From positions 1,178,001 through 1,242,000 of the forward strand of contig NZ_CP023667.1 of the NCBI RefSeq assembly GCF_002443155.1: 64,000 bases of DNA, written 5' to 3'. This document shows positions 7,374-15,677 of this stretch, one piece after another. The position numbers were made by a program, and so were the translations under genes. The number at the start of each line of letters is the position of its first letter. The first letter of the stretch is position 1. Under the pieces are notes generated by a model that was not told where the DNA came from, ran no database searches, and saw only the letters and a program-made list of their open reading frames with translations. The stretch is from Alcaligenes faecalis. GTDB taxonomy: Bacteria; Pseudomonadota; Gammaproteobacteria; Burkholderiales; Burkholderiaceae_B.

Positions 7374-8402
7374 CTATGAGCCGTCAGGCGTGTAGTCAGG
7401 CTGGAAGGTTCGTTGATTGGCCAGTAACGCCCAGACGATACGGGCATTTTTGTTGGCTAATGCAACAGCCGCTACGTTAGCGTGAGATCGCTGCAAGAGT
7501 CGTTGTAGCCAACCGGTGGGCTCTGCGGCTTGCCGTGCACGATAGATCACCGCTCGAGCGCCATGAATTAACAAGGTACGTAGATATTGATCTCCTCGTT
7601 TGCTGATTCCCAGGAGCACGGACTTGCCACCACTGGAGTGCTGCTTGGGCACTAAGCCTAGCCACGCCGCTAACTGTCGGCCATTGGTGAAGTTTTTGGC
7701 ATCGCCGATCGTGGCAACCAAGGCACTGGCGGTGATCGGGCCAATGCCCGCAACTTTCTCAAGTCGGCAGCTCGCTTCATTGGCCTTATGCCAGGCTTTA
7801 ATCTGCCGCTCCAACTCATGGACCTGTTTATCCAGCTCTTTTAAGTGATCCAGGAGCCGGAGTATGAGTAATCGAAATGAGCCCGTCAGCTCCTGATTCG
7901 CCTGCTCGAGTAGCGCAGGGACACGTGTATGCAGGTGAGAGATTCCCTGTGGGACGATCAGCCCGAACTCAGCCAGTAATCCGCGGATCTGATTGGCCTG
8001 TGCGGTCCGTGCCCGTACGAACCCTTGTCGAGCCCGGTGCAAGGCCAAGACGGACTGTTGTTCGATATTTTTGATCGGTACAAACCGCATGTTAGGCCGA
8101 GCCACTGCCTCGCAGATGGCTTCGGCATCAGCAGCATCGTTCTTGTTGGTTTTAACGTAGGGTTTAACAAACTGAGGGGCAATCAAGCGTACGGTATGCC
8201 CGAACGATTCTAATTTACGGGCCCAATGATGCGCACTTCCACATGCTTCCATGCCAATCAGGCAGACCGGTAAGGTGGCGAAGAACGTGGCCATCTGGTC
8301 GCGTTTGAGCTGTTTTCTTAACACGGTTTTGCCTTGTTCATCGACGCCGTGCAGTTGAAAGACTTGCTTTGCCAGATCGATACCTAGTGTCGTAATCTTC
8401 AT
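7374..8402 (-). CDS. IS110-family (IS1111 group) DEDD transposase
   Basis: 342 residues. The N-terminal DEDD RuvC-like domain shows GIDLAKQVFQLHG (first Asp), IGMEACGSAHHWA (Glu) and KTNKNDAADAEAICEA (two Asp). A central helical region follows, and the C-terminal domain has VAGIGPITASALVATIGD and LAAWLGLVPKQHSSGGK with the conserved serine of the family. The ATG at 8402 begins MKITTLGIDLAK, the usual start; the frame extends upstream through the IS end, which I exclude. The enzyme recombines IS ends with a target chosen by an element-encoded guide RNA. Confidence 0.95.
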   Translation of the reverse strand: MKITTLGIDLAKQVFQLHGVDEQGKTVLRKQLKRDQMATFFATLPVCLIGMEACGSAHHWARKLESFGHTVRLIAPQFVKPYVKTNKNDAADAEAICEAVARPNMRFVPIKNIEQQSVLALHRARQGFVRARTAQANQIRGLLAEFGLIVPQGISHLHTRVPALLEQANQELTGSFRLLILRLLDHLKELDKQVHELERQIKAWHKANEASCRLEKVAGIGPITASALVATIGDAKNFTNGRQLAAWLGLVPKQHSSGGKSVLLGISKRGDQYLRTLLIHGARAVIYRARQAAEPTGWLQRLLQRSHANVAAVALANKNARIVWALLANQRTFQPDYTPDGS

Positions 8403-8472
8403 GATGGACGCCTCGCTCGGTTCAAGTGGTTGGTGATACGCCCACTTTGGCACATAGGATGCCGGTGCGGGT

Positions 8473-8484
8473 AGGGGCGTCCAT
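8473..8484 (-). repeat. Right subterminal inverted repeat of the insertion sequence
   Basis: AGGGGCGTCCAT, the perfect inverse of 7101-7112, three bases inside the inferred right end. Confidence 0.88.
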
Positions 8485-8487
8485 CCC

Positions 8488-8605
8488 ATTGGACAAGGCA
8501 CAAGCATTTCGCTCAAACAACAGGACGCTTGAACCCCGAATAGCAAGCCCGCCTGCGGGAAGAAGCCTGAATCGCCCAGAGGACGGCCCCCCGGCCCAGA
8601 CCGGC
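8488..8605. repeat. Palindromic repeat element, right half
   Basis: This is the counterpart of 6977-7093. It begins ATTGGACAAGGCAC at the apex, contains the side hairpin CCCGC-ct-GCGGG near 8548-8559 and ends with the 27-base terminal repeat (8579-8605). Confidence 0.88.
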
Positions 8606-9112
8606 TCACAATGACTATCAATATGAGACTTCCGTCCTTTTGGGATCTGGCTATATGTGGTTTTTTTTGCCGTAGGTGCGCAGGGGGCTTGAGGGGTGTC
8701 GAGGTTTATTTGCGAATCGTCGTTTTCAATAGTTGGCGGAGAGGGTGGGGGATAGAGAAATCGGGCCAACTGCTAGTTATCGAGTGCCTGGCGCTTCATG
8801 GGAGCATGAATCTTGTTGAGGATCTCCTGGCGCAACAAGCTGTAGTTTGTAATCTGTAGCATGTAGCTTGTCCTTGAAGCCAAAGCGCCTGCCATGATGG
8901 TTGCTGCTCAGGTAGGTATAGATAGCGCTAGATACGAGGCCAGTACTGACATTGATGAAGATAGGTTTGTACGTTATTAGACCTAGTGTCATTAATTTCG
9001 TGTTCAAAGCTAGTTGAACATTAGCGATCAGCCATTAGCCATCAGTACTCGGTAAACAGTAAGTGGCAATGAGCTTCTGCAAAAGGATTGTCTTTGCAAA
9101 TAATCGCTGAGA
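8606..9112. other. Noncoding stretch with degenerate short repeats
   Basis: 507 bases without a convincing gene. Two patches show loose short repeats: TGTAG/TTGTA units at 8840-8871, and ATTAGC/ATCAG units at 9019-9046. Such patches can mark decayed DNA next to mobile repeats. A 76-codon minus-strand open frame at 8777-9007 has no ribosome-binding site and no recognisable protein. Confidence 0.5.
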
Positions 9113-9341
9113 GCTGTTTCGGTCCTGCTGGGGTGTTGGGGCGATTCAGAGTACTGGCCGCAGGCGAGGGCTCGATCGGGGGTACAAGCATCCTGCTGTT
9201 TGAGCACGACGCTTATGGTTTGTCCGGTGGACAAACCATCGTGCGAGTTCAGGATGCGCCCCGATTGAGTTCTCGACAAGGGTACCGGTGCGCAGCGCCG
9301 GCCAGTGCTCAGCCCCGACACCCCAGCAGGACCGAAACAGC
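9113..9341. repeat. Palindromic repeat element, intact copy
   Basis: 229 bases with perfect 24-base terminal inverted repeats (9113-9136 and 9318-9341) and a perfect 11-base central stem, ATGGTTTGTCC (9215-9225) and GGACAAACCAT (9229-9239), closed by a 3-base loop. Internal segments match the split copy, for example GCGAGTTCAGGATGCGCC near 9242 (inverted at about 7062-7080) and GACAAGGGTACCGGTGCGCA near 9275. The outer arms differ from those of the split copy, yet pair perfectly within each copy. Confidence 0.88.
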
Positions 9342-9396
9342 GTTTCCCCAGAGACTAATCCTGCAATCACAACCCGTAATCGAAAACAAAGCACAC

Positions 9397-10065
9397 CTAC
9401 AAAGCCACCAAGCGCTTCAAATCCAGCAAGGTGAAATGTCCGTGATCCAACCACCCGCCGGTATCAATGAAAAACACGTTCCCTAACTGCCGCATCTTGT
9501 GTGTCGTCTGATGACCATGCACTAAAGCCCGAAGCCCCCTCACCATGCCATCGTAGCCAGTCACATAGCGATCCCTGGACCACATACAGACATGGCGATC
9601 ATGGGCATCAAAACCTTCAGTATGGATGTGCTGCCAATCATCGTAGGGAAAGTCGGCGTGGACCATCCCCACCAAACCCAAGGGCGTTTCAATTTCCATT
9701 GCCAAAGGCAGGGCTTGAAGGCGTTGGGCGATAAGCGCCTGTTCGTCCGAAGTGCAGTCGTCCAGCCATAACCCGCCATGCACACGATGATCCATTTCCT
9801 GAATGGGCTGCCCAATCGCCCGCCGCTAGGTCAACTGCTCGTGATTGCCACAAATCGCATGAAACCAGGATAGGTCCAGCCACTCCAGAACGTGGTGCGA
9901 CTCCGGGCCACGATCCACCAGATCTCCCACTGAAAACAGCCGGTCCTTGGAGGGATCAAAACGAATCCGCTTTAAAGACGTTTTCAGCTTGCTGAAGCAA
10001 CCGTGAATATCGCCAACCGCAATATCGCGCCCCAAAGTGTTCTGGCTGAAGTGTGCTACCGACAT
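9397..10065 (-). pseudogene. Metallophosphatase (PphA/PrpE-like), interrupted by an in-frame amber codon
   Basis: A calcineurin-like serine/threonine protein phosphatase. The first 79 residues carry GDIHG, GDLVDRG and GNHE, then TAG at 9826-9828. The same frame resumes at once (RRAIGQPIQEMDHRVHGG) and runs to 9397 with the later motifs MVHADFP and LVHGHQTTH. All metal-binding motifs of the family are therefore present across the stop, and removing one stop codon would give a protein of about 222 residues. A CAG-to-TAG change is the simplest cause. No shift of frame is involved. It could be a recent pseudogene, a readthrough case or a sequencing error. Confidence 0.82.
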
Positions 10066-10112
10066 GATAATGAGACCCAGACTAGGTGAAACGTGCTCAT
10101 CAAGGTACTCAG

Positions 10113-10150
10113 AGCGGCAGGCCGAGTCAAGAAAGACGCGGCCTGCCGCT
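10113..10150 (-). other. Inverted repeat between receptor gene and phosphatase
   Basis: An 11-base stem (AGCGGCAGGCC at 10113-10123, GGCCTGCCGCT at 10140-10150) follows the receptor gene on its coding strand. There is no T-run, so it may stabilise the 3' end or act as a weak terminator. Confidence 0.5.
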
Positions 10151-10210
10151 GCACTTAGTCAGAGTAAGCTGTACTTGTCAGGCAAGACAGCCTCATGTTC
10201 AGCAAGATGA

Positions 10211-12618
10211 TTACCAATATAAATTCATGTTCAACATCACTTCCCGTTCCATGCCCCGGAACTGGCCGGTGTAATACTTCTTGTTGAACACATTGTTGAC
10301 GTTCAGGGCTACCCGATAGCGGGACGTCTCATATGCCACCGCCATATCTGCCAAGGTGAACGAAGGGTTGTAGTTCAGGCTGCCATCCGGCCGCACATCA
10401 TTGGGCGACTTGCCTCGATACCGTACACCCGCCCCACCATCAAGCCCTGAATTTGCTGGGGCCGATAGTCCAGCCACAGGCTGGCGGTCTGACGTGCGGT
10501 TTGCAACGTCTGCCGATCAATTTCTGCCGGGCGCTCGCTTTGCGTAGTCCGTGGATCCAGATAGGTATAGCCCGCCATCAGGTTGAGCTGAGAGCTAATG
10601 GGCAGCTTGGCTTCCAGCTCGATACCCGTGGATCGTACTTCTCCTGTCTGGACGCTGAAACGCGGGAAGTTTGGATCGGGCGTGGTGACATTGGTCTGGC
10701 GCAGGTCAAACACCGCAGCGGTAATCAGGGCATCGGTTCCCGGTGGCTGATACTTCACCCCGGCTTCGTATTGTTTGCCCTCGCGAGGCTTGAATGCCGT
10801 GCCATCTGCCGCCCGCCCTGTTGTGGGGTCAAAGGCGGTGGAGTAGCTGATGTACGGAGCCACACCATTGTCAAACAGGTACAGCAAGCCCGCGCTGCCG
10901 GTGGTGGCACGGTCCGTCATGCGAGGCTGCGTTGCACTGCTTTGTACAGTGCGAGCGGTGTCGTGACGCAAGCTGACATTGGCAACCCACTGGTTCCATT
11001 TCAGCTGGTTCAGCATGTAAATGCCGGTCTGCTTCAGATCGCGCTCGGAGTAATCCAGCTCGGGCGGTGCGATGGACAGCCCGTATACCGGGTCGAGCAT
11101 GTCCAGATCAGGTACGTTCCAGCCAAAGCCCAAGCCGTCGTTTTCCTTGTAGCGCAGATAGTCCACACCAAACTCCAACGTATGCTCCAGTGGTCCCCAG
11201 TTAAAGTCCTTGCCGACCCGGCTGTCTACCGTGAAGGTACGGCCTTTGGTTTCCTGGGCCAGGCTGGCTCGGGAGACGCTGCGCTGGTCGGCCAGAACGG
11301 CCATGGAGTAGATATGGCGGTAATCAATGTCGATCTCCGAATAGCGCAGGTTCTGACGTAAACGCCAGCCGCTCTCGGTGTCATGCTCCAGAGCGTAGCC
11401 AATGGCTTTGGTGTCGCGATTGAAGTAGTCAAACGCCGGGTCCCCGGCGGTGCGCTTGAGCGGTAGATCAGTGACTTCGGGGTAATAAAACAGATTGGGC
11501 CACCAGGACTTGGGGGTGCCACGTTCACGCGAATACGAGCCCAAAAGTGTCAGGCTGGTCCGGTCCGACAGTTTCCAAAGCAGGGCGGGGGACACCGAGA
11601 CGCGATCATCGCGCGAGTCTATGGTGCGTCCATGGCTTTTGCGCCCGGACAGATTCAGGCGATACAGCAGGGATTGGTCGTCGTTCAAGGCCCCACCGAT
11701 ATCCGCCGTTAATTGACGACGCTGGTAGCTGCCATAGCCCAGGCCCAGACTGTTTACGTGGTCGGCGGTGGGGCGCTTGGACACCACGTTGACCACGCCG
11801 CCGGGGCGTCCCTGCCCATACAGCACCGAGGCAGGGCCTTTCAGCACTTCGATGCTGTCCAGGCTGTCCATATCATCATTCCAGGACCCATAGGTGCCTG
11901 CCGAGAGCTGCTTCAAACCATCTTTGTAGTAGGCACTGCCGTCACTAAAGCCACGGATCACCGCGCCGCTCATGCGCAGGTCGCCCGAGCCAGACACGTC
12001 AGTCTGTACGCCAGGGGTGTAAGCCAGAGCGCGTTCAATACTTTGCGGGGCCAGAATCTTTAACTGCTTTTGCGTGACGATGGAGACCGAACGCGGGGTT
12101 TCGATCAAGGGCACGTCCAGCTTGCCACTGCGGCTGCTTAGTGCGACGTAGCTGTCAGCGGTGTCTGTAGGGGCGCGGCGTATCGTGACTGGCGTCAATT
12201 GAGTCACACCGGCTGACAAGGTGATCGTGTTGCCGTCTCGGGTGTAGTTGATGCCACTGCCGTCCAGTAATTGACGCAAAGCTTGCTCAGGTGCCAGACG
12301 GCCCGAGACAGAGCGGGCTTGGCGGCCGGCAACCACATCCTGAGAGAAAAAAATCTGCAAAGAGGTCTGTTCGCCCAGTTTCAGCAGGGCATCGCCTAAA
12401 GGCTGGGCGGGGATTTGAATAGAGACAGTTTGTTGGGCCTGCACAGCAGAAGGGGCCAGGCTGAAGGCCAGACTCACGCTTAAGGTCAAGGCACTCAAGT
12501 TCGCCTGAAAAAGGGGCGAGTGGCGACGACGTGGGGTAAAGGGGCTCACGATCCTACGTTTTCCAATGAAAATATATCTCGCGCGATAGACGCGCCCAGC
12601 CTTTGGCCAAAGGGACAC
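10211..12618 (-). pseudogene. TonB-dependent siderophore receptor (FpvA/FecA-like), frameshifted near the C-terminus
   Basis: An outer-membrane ferric-siderophore receptor of about 800 residues. After a signal peptide (cleavage near AVQA) comes a secretin/TonB N-terminal (STN) signalling domain, the plug (RSVSIVTQKQL, IEVLKGPASVLYGQGRPGGVVN), and a beta-barrel. The main frame breaks after IQGLMVG at about 10435 and the correct reading continues in another frame (GVRYRGKSPNDV) to a proper barrel end, MLNMNLYW, at 10211. Restoring one base in the C-run 10432-10435 rejoins the two. The start is a GTG at 12618 with GGAGG upstream; a GTG 72 bases further in is an alternative. The STN domain and the fecR and fecI genes upstream indicate surface signalling by the loaded receptor. 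Confidence 0.85.
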
Positions 12619-12684
12619 AGGGGGCTGTCCTCCGAGGGAGAGCCTCCTTCACCTACCTAGACGCACAAGGTGCTTAATCACCGG

Positions 12685-12703
12685 AATGAGAATCATGATT
12701 ATT
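12685..12703. promoter_or_regulatory. Fur-box-like site upstream of the receptor gene
   Basis: AATGAGAATCATGATTATT closely resembles the Fur consensus (GATAATGATAATCATTATC). It lies between fecR and the receptor start and is consistent with iron repression of the receptor. Confidence 0.7.
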
Positions 12704-12730
12704 TTGTAACAGGAGCAGGAAGCCCTGTTT

Positions 12731-13717
12731 TTAGCGCGCCACAACATGTTGCACGCCCGACGCATCGCTCTGGATCCGGACAGGGGCAATGGCAGGTAAG
12801 GCCTTGAGGACGGTCTCGGGTTGGTCGACATCGAAAATGCCGGAGATACGGTGCTGGCGCAGGGCGGGGGCGTCCAGAATCAAGGGCTGGGGCAGGTAGC
12901 GAGCCATTTCCTGTACAAGCACTTCTAAAGGTGTGTTCTTGAAAATGATCTTGCCGCGTTGCCAGGCTGTCAGGCTTTCCACGTCGGCCGTGTGTACTGG
13001 GCCAGGCTCCGCACCTTGGCGCAACAGCACTTGTTGCTGCGCCTCCAAGAGGCGTTCCTGACGACGCCACCAAGGACCGGACTCCACTTTGACCGAGCCG
13101 GATTGAACGCTGACTTGCAGGCTGTCTGCCAGCCGCCGCACATTGAAGCGGGTGCCGGTGACGGTAATGGTGCCCAAGTCGGTGCGCACGATAAAGGGCA
13201 GGGTTTGGTAGTGCTGGACGGCAAAAAAAGCTTCACCCTGGAGCAGTTCGATTTCCCGTTTGGATGACGATAAACGAGCCTGGGCGATGGTGTCGGTATT
13301 CAAGTCCACAACAGAGCCATCGGGCAAGGTGATTTGCTGACGTTCGCCTTTGGCGGTGAGCAACTGTACCGTCTCTTCTACCGGGTTCAACCAGCCCGAC
13401 TGATGGATGGCACCGGCGCAGAGGGCCAGCACGCCGAGTGCGCCCAATCCCAGCGTCAGATAGCGGCGCTTGGGGGATGGCACGGGACCAGGGGAGTGGG
13501 GCAGCAGTCTGCGCAGGCGTTCTTCCGGGACGGCCTGGGTAGCCCGCCACAGGTACTCCACCTCGCGGTAGCGGCGCTCGTTGTCAGGATCAGCGTCCCG
13601 CCAGGCTTGGAAGGCCTGGTGGTCCTGCTCGCTGGCTTCTCCCGATTGCAGTCGGGAGAACCAATGAGCGGCATCGCTGGGGTGATCCAGTTCGTCGGAG
13701 GAAGAGGGGCGGGTCAT
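12731..13717 (-). CDS. FecR-family anti-sigma/sigma regulator
   Basis: 328 residues. The N-terminal cytoplasmic part (DUF4880-like, with AAHWFSRLQSGEAS and FQAWRDADPDNERRYREVE) binds the sigma factor. One membrane helix (about 86-104) leads to a periplasmic FecR domain with GERQQITLPDGSVVDLNTDT and VTGTRFNVR, and a C-terminal STN-interacting region. It would relay receptor occupancy to the sigma factor encoded just upstream (27-base gap). Order sigma-FecR-receptor on one strand is the classical arrangement. Confidence 0.93.
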   Translation of the reverse strand: MTRPSSSDELDHPSDAAHWFSRLQSGEASEQDHQAFQAWRDADPDNERRYREVEYLWRATQAVPEERLRRLLPHSPGPVPSPKRRYLTLGLGALGVLALCAGAIHQSGWLNPVEETVQLLTAKGERQQITLPDGSVVDLNTDTIAQARLSSSKREIELLQGEAFFAVQHYQTLPFIVRTDLGTITVTGTRFNVRRLADSLQVSVQSGSVKVESGPWWRRQERLLEAQQQVLLRQGAEPGPVHTADVESLTAWQRGKIIFKNTPLEVLVQEMARYLPQPLILDAPALRQHRISGIFDVDQPETVLKALPAIAPVRIQSDASGVQHVVAR

Positions 13718-13744
13718 GGCGCGGGCTTTGTGTACGGCATGGCG

Positions 13745-14251
13745 TCAGTCAGGTACGTAATGGTGCAGTCGTTCATGGATGTGACGCAAGGCACGAGTCA
13801 TGTATTTTTCCACCATGCTGCGGGAAAGGGCCATGTCCTGGGCAATTTCGGTATGGGTCCAACCCTCCAGTCGATGCTTGATGTAGACCTCTCGGCATTT
13901 TGGGGGCAAGTCGGCCAGCGCGTTCACCAGTGCCTCGGCCAACTGCTCAAACTGGGCGTGGCTGTCAGCCCCGGTCTGGCGCGGATGCTCGGTATCGCTT
14001 AGCTCGTCCAAGGGTAAAACAGTCAGGACGGTTTGGTGGCGATGGCGGCTGATCAGCCGGTTGCTGGTGCCTCGTACCAGATAGGCACGTGGGTTGTCGA
14101 TCAGGGCAGTGTTGTTTTCCAGCATGCCTACAACGGTGTCGTGCATGGCATCTTCCGCATCTTCCCGACTCTCGGCCTTGCGCCGCCATACGCCAAACAG
14201 CTCGCTATACGAGGCGAGCCAGGCTTTTATGGGACGTGAAGGGTGAGACAT
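13745..14251 (-). CDS. FecI-like ECF sigma factor
   Basis: 168 residues with sigma70 region 2 (AWLASYSELFGVWRRKAESREDAEDAMHD split over the DNA- and core-binding helices) and region 4 (LPPKCREVYIKHRLEGWTHTEIAQDMALS). I chose the ATG at 14251, beginning MSHPSRP; the open frame extends 66 codons upstream, but those overlap a Fur-like site and do not resemble the family. It should direct transcription of the receptor gene when activated through FecR. Confidence 0.9.
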   Translation of the reverse strand: MSHPSRPIKAWLASYSELFGVWRRKAESREDAEDAMHDTVVGMLENNTALIDNPRAYLVRGTSNRLISRHRHQTVLTVLPLDELSDTEHPRQTGADSHAQFEQLAEALVNALADLPPKCREVYIKHRLEGWTHTEIAQDMALSRSMVEKYMTRALRHIHERLHHYVPD

Positions 14252-14292
14252 GGAGCGGCTTAGCGGAGCAGGCGGAAAAAAGAATAGTGAAT

Positions 14293-14311
14293 AATAGCAA
14301 TAATTCTCATT
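14293..14311. promoter_or_regulatory. Fur-box-like site upstream of the FecI-like sigma gene
   Basis: Read on the minus strand, AATGAGAATTATTGCTATT shares its first nine bases with the Fur-like site at 12685-12703 and fits the Fur core TGA-AAT-ATT. It lies about 40 bases before the sigma-factor start. The divergent aminotransferase gene begins 137 bases to the right. Confidence 0.6.
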
Positions 14312-14447
14312 CAGGTTGTTCTTGTTCAGCCTGTCTGTGCAATTTCTTCTGACCGGAAGGGTCTTGGGGGCAAGCTGCCCGTACAAAGCGGCTTGGTCTA
14401 AAATCCTTCGATCTTTATATCTTCTACATCTGAATTCCGAGGTTTTC

Positions 14448-15581
14448 ATGTCTCAAACCAGCACCCCCGTTGATCCGGACGGCCTGCTTGAATATTCGGT
14501 GGTTTACACCGACCGTGCCTTGAACCATATGTCCAAGACCTTCCAGGAAGTGATGCGTGAAATCTCCCGCACGCTCAAGCAGGTCTATCAGGCGCATTCG
14601 GCCATTGTGGTGCCGGGCAGTGGCTCGTTTGGCATGGAAGCGGTGGCCCGTCAGTTTGCAACGGACCGCAAGTGCATGGTGATACGCAATGGCTGGTTCA
14701 GCTACCGCTGGACTCAGATTTTTGACATGGGTTCCATCCCTGCCAGCACCACGGTTCTGAAGGCCCGCCCGATTGAGGAAGGCAAGCAGGCCGCTTACGC
14801 ACCGGCCCCTATCGAAGAGGTAGTCGCTGCGATTCAGGCTGAAAAACCGGCTTTGGTGTTTGCCCCGCACGTGGAAACAGCCTCCGGCATCATGTTGCCC
14901 GATGACTATATGCGTCAGGTAGCGGATGCGGTGCACGCGGTAGGCGGTCTGTTTGTGCTGGACTGCATTGCATCGGGCACGGTATGGGTGGATATGAAGG
15001 ATGTGGGCGTGGACGTGCTGATCAGCGCTCCGCAAAAGGGTTGGACCGGCTCGGCATGTTGCGGTCTGGTGATGTTAAGCGAGCGTGCTCGTCAGCACAT
15101 TGAAACCACGACCAGCACCAGCTTTGCCTGCGATCTGCGCAAGTGGCTGCAGATCATGGAAACGTATGAGAATGGGGCGCATGCTTACCACGCGACCCTG
15201 CCTACCGATTCCTTGAAGGTGCTGCAAGAAGCGATGGCCGAGACAGAAGCTCTGGGCTTTGACTGGATTCGCAATCGTCAGCTGGAGCTGGGCCGCAAAG
15301 TGCGTGCCTTGCTCAGCGAACATGGTTTCCGCAGCGTGGCGGCACCGGGTTTTGAAGCGCCGGGGGTGGTGGTGTGTTACACCACTGATGACGGCATCCA
15401 TTCCGCTGCGAAGTTTGCCAAGGCCGGTTTGCAAGCCGCCTCGGGCGTGCCTTTGCAATGTGATGAACCTGCTGATTTCAAGACCTTCCGAATTGGTCTG
15501 TTTGGCCTGGACAAGCTGAACAATCTGGAACGCTCGGTGGAGCGTTTGGCCAAGGCTCTGGATGCGATTGAAGAGCAGTAA
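14448..15581 (+). CDS. Class V aminotransferase (alanine-glyoxylate / serine-pyruvate type)
   Basis: 377 residues. A PLP-dependent fold-type I enzyme with substrate-site VVPGSGSFGMEA, FVLDCIASGTVWVD (Asp that contacts the PLP ring) and the Schiff-base Lys197 in SAPQKGWTGS. The family transfers amino groups from alanine, serine or taurine-like donors to glyoxylate or pyruvate; the exact donor cannot be told. The start is the ATG at 14448 (MSQTSTPVDP) with GAGG upstream. It is divergent from the iron-signalling genes and has its own terminator. Confidence 0.88.
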   Translation: MSQTSTPVDPDGLLEYSVVYTDRALNHMSKTFQEVMREISRTLKQVYQAHSAIVVPGSGSFGMEAVARQFATDRKCMVIRNGWFSYRWTQIFDMGSIPASTTVLKARPIEEGKQAAYAPAPIEEVVAAIQAEKPALVFAPHVETASGIMLPDDYMRQVADAVHAVGGLFVLDCIASGTVWVDMKDVGVDVLISAPQKGWTGSACCGLVMLSERARQHIETTTSTSFACDLRKWLQIMETYENGAHAYHATLPTDSLKVLQEAMAETEALGFDWIRNRQLELGRKVRALLSEHGFRSVAAPGFEAPGVVVCYTTDDGIHSAAKFAKAGLQAASGVPLQCDEPADFKTFRIGLFGLDKLNNLERSVERLAKALDAIEEQ

Positions 15582-15610
15582 ACCGCTGTTGTAGCGGTTG
15601 CTAAATGAGA

Positions 15611-15637
15611 AGGGAGCCGTGAATGGCTCCCTTTTTT
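15611..15637 (+). terminator. Terminator after the class V aminotransferase gene
   Basis: AGGGAGCC (15611-15618) pairs with GGCTCCCT (15625-15632), followed by a T-run. Confidence 0.88.
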
Positions 15638-15677
15638 ATTCCTGCTGCAAACGAAGGTTCGGCTTGATTTTTGCCGA

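Larger units (their letters stand above)
7094..8487 (-). mobile_element. IS110-family insertion sequence, IS1111 group (about 1,394 bp)
   Basis: The element holds one DEDD transposase gene on the minus strand. A perfect 12-base inverted repeat (ATGGACGCCCCT at 7101-7112, inverted at 8473-8484) is set 7 bases in from the left end and 3 bases in from the right end, the subterminal arrangement typical of the IS1111 group. I set the ends by removing the element: the flanks then close into GTGCCTTGTCC-ATT-GGACAAGGCAC, the apex of the palindromic repeat, with the same 3-base loop as the intact copy at 9113-9341. No target duplication is seen, as expected for this family. The transposase frame is intact, so the element may be active. 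Confidence 0.88.
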
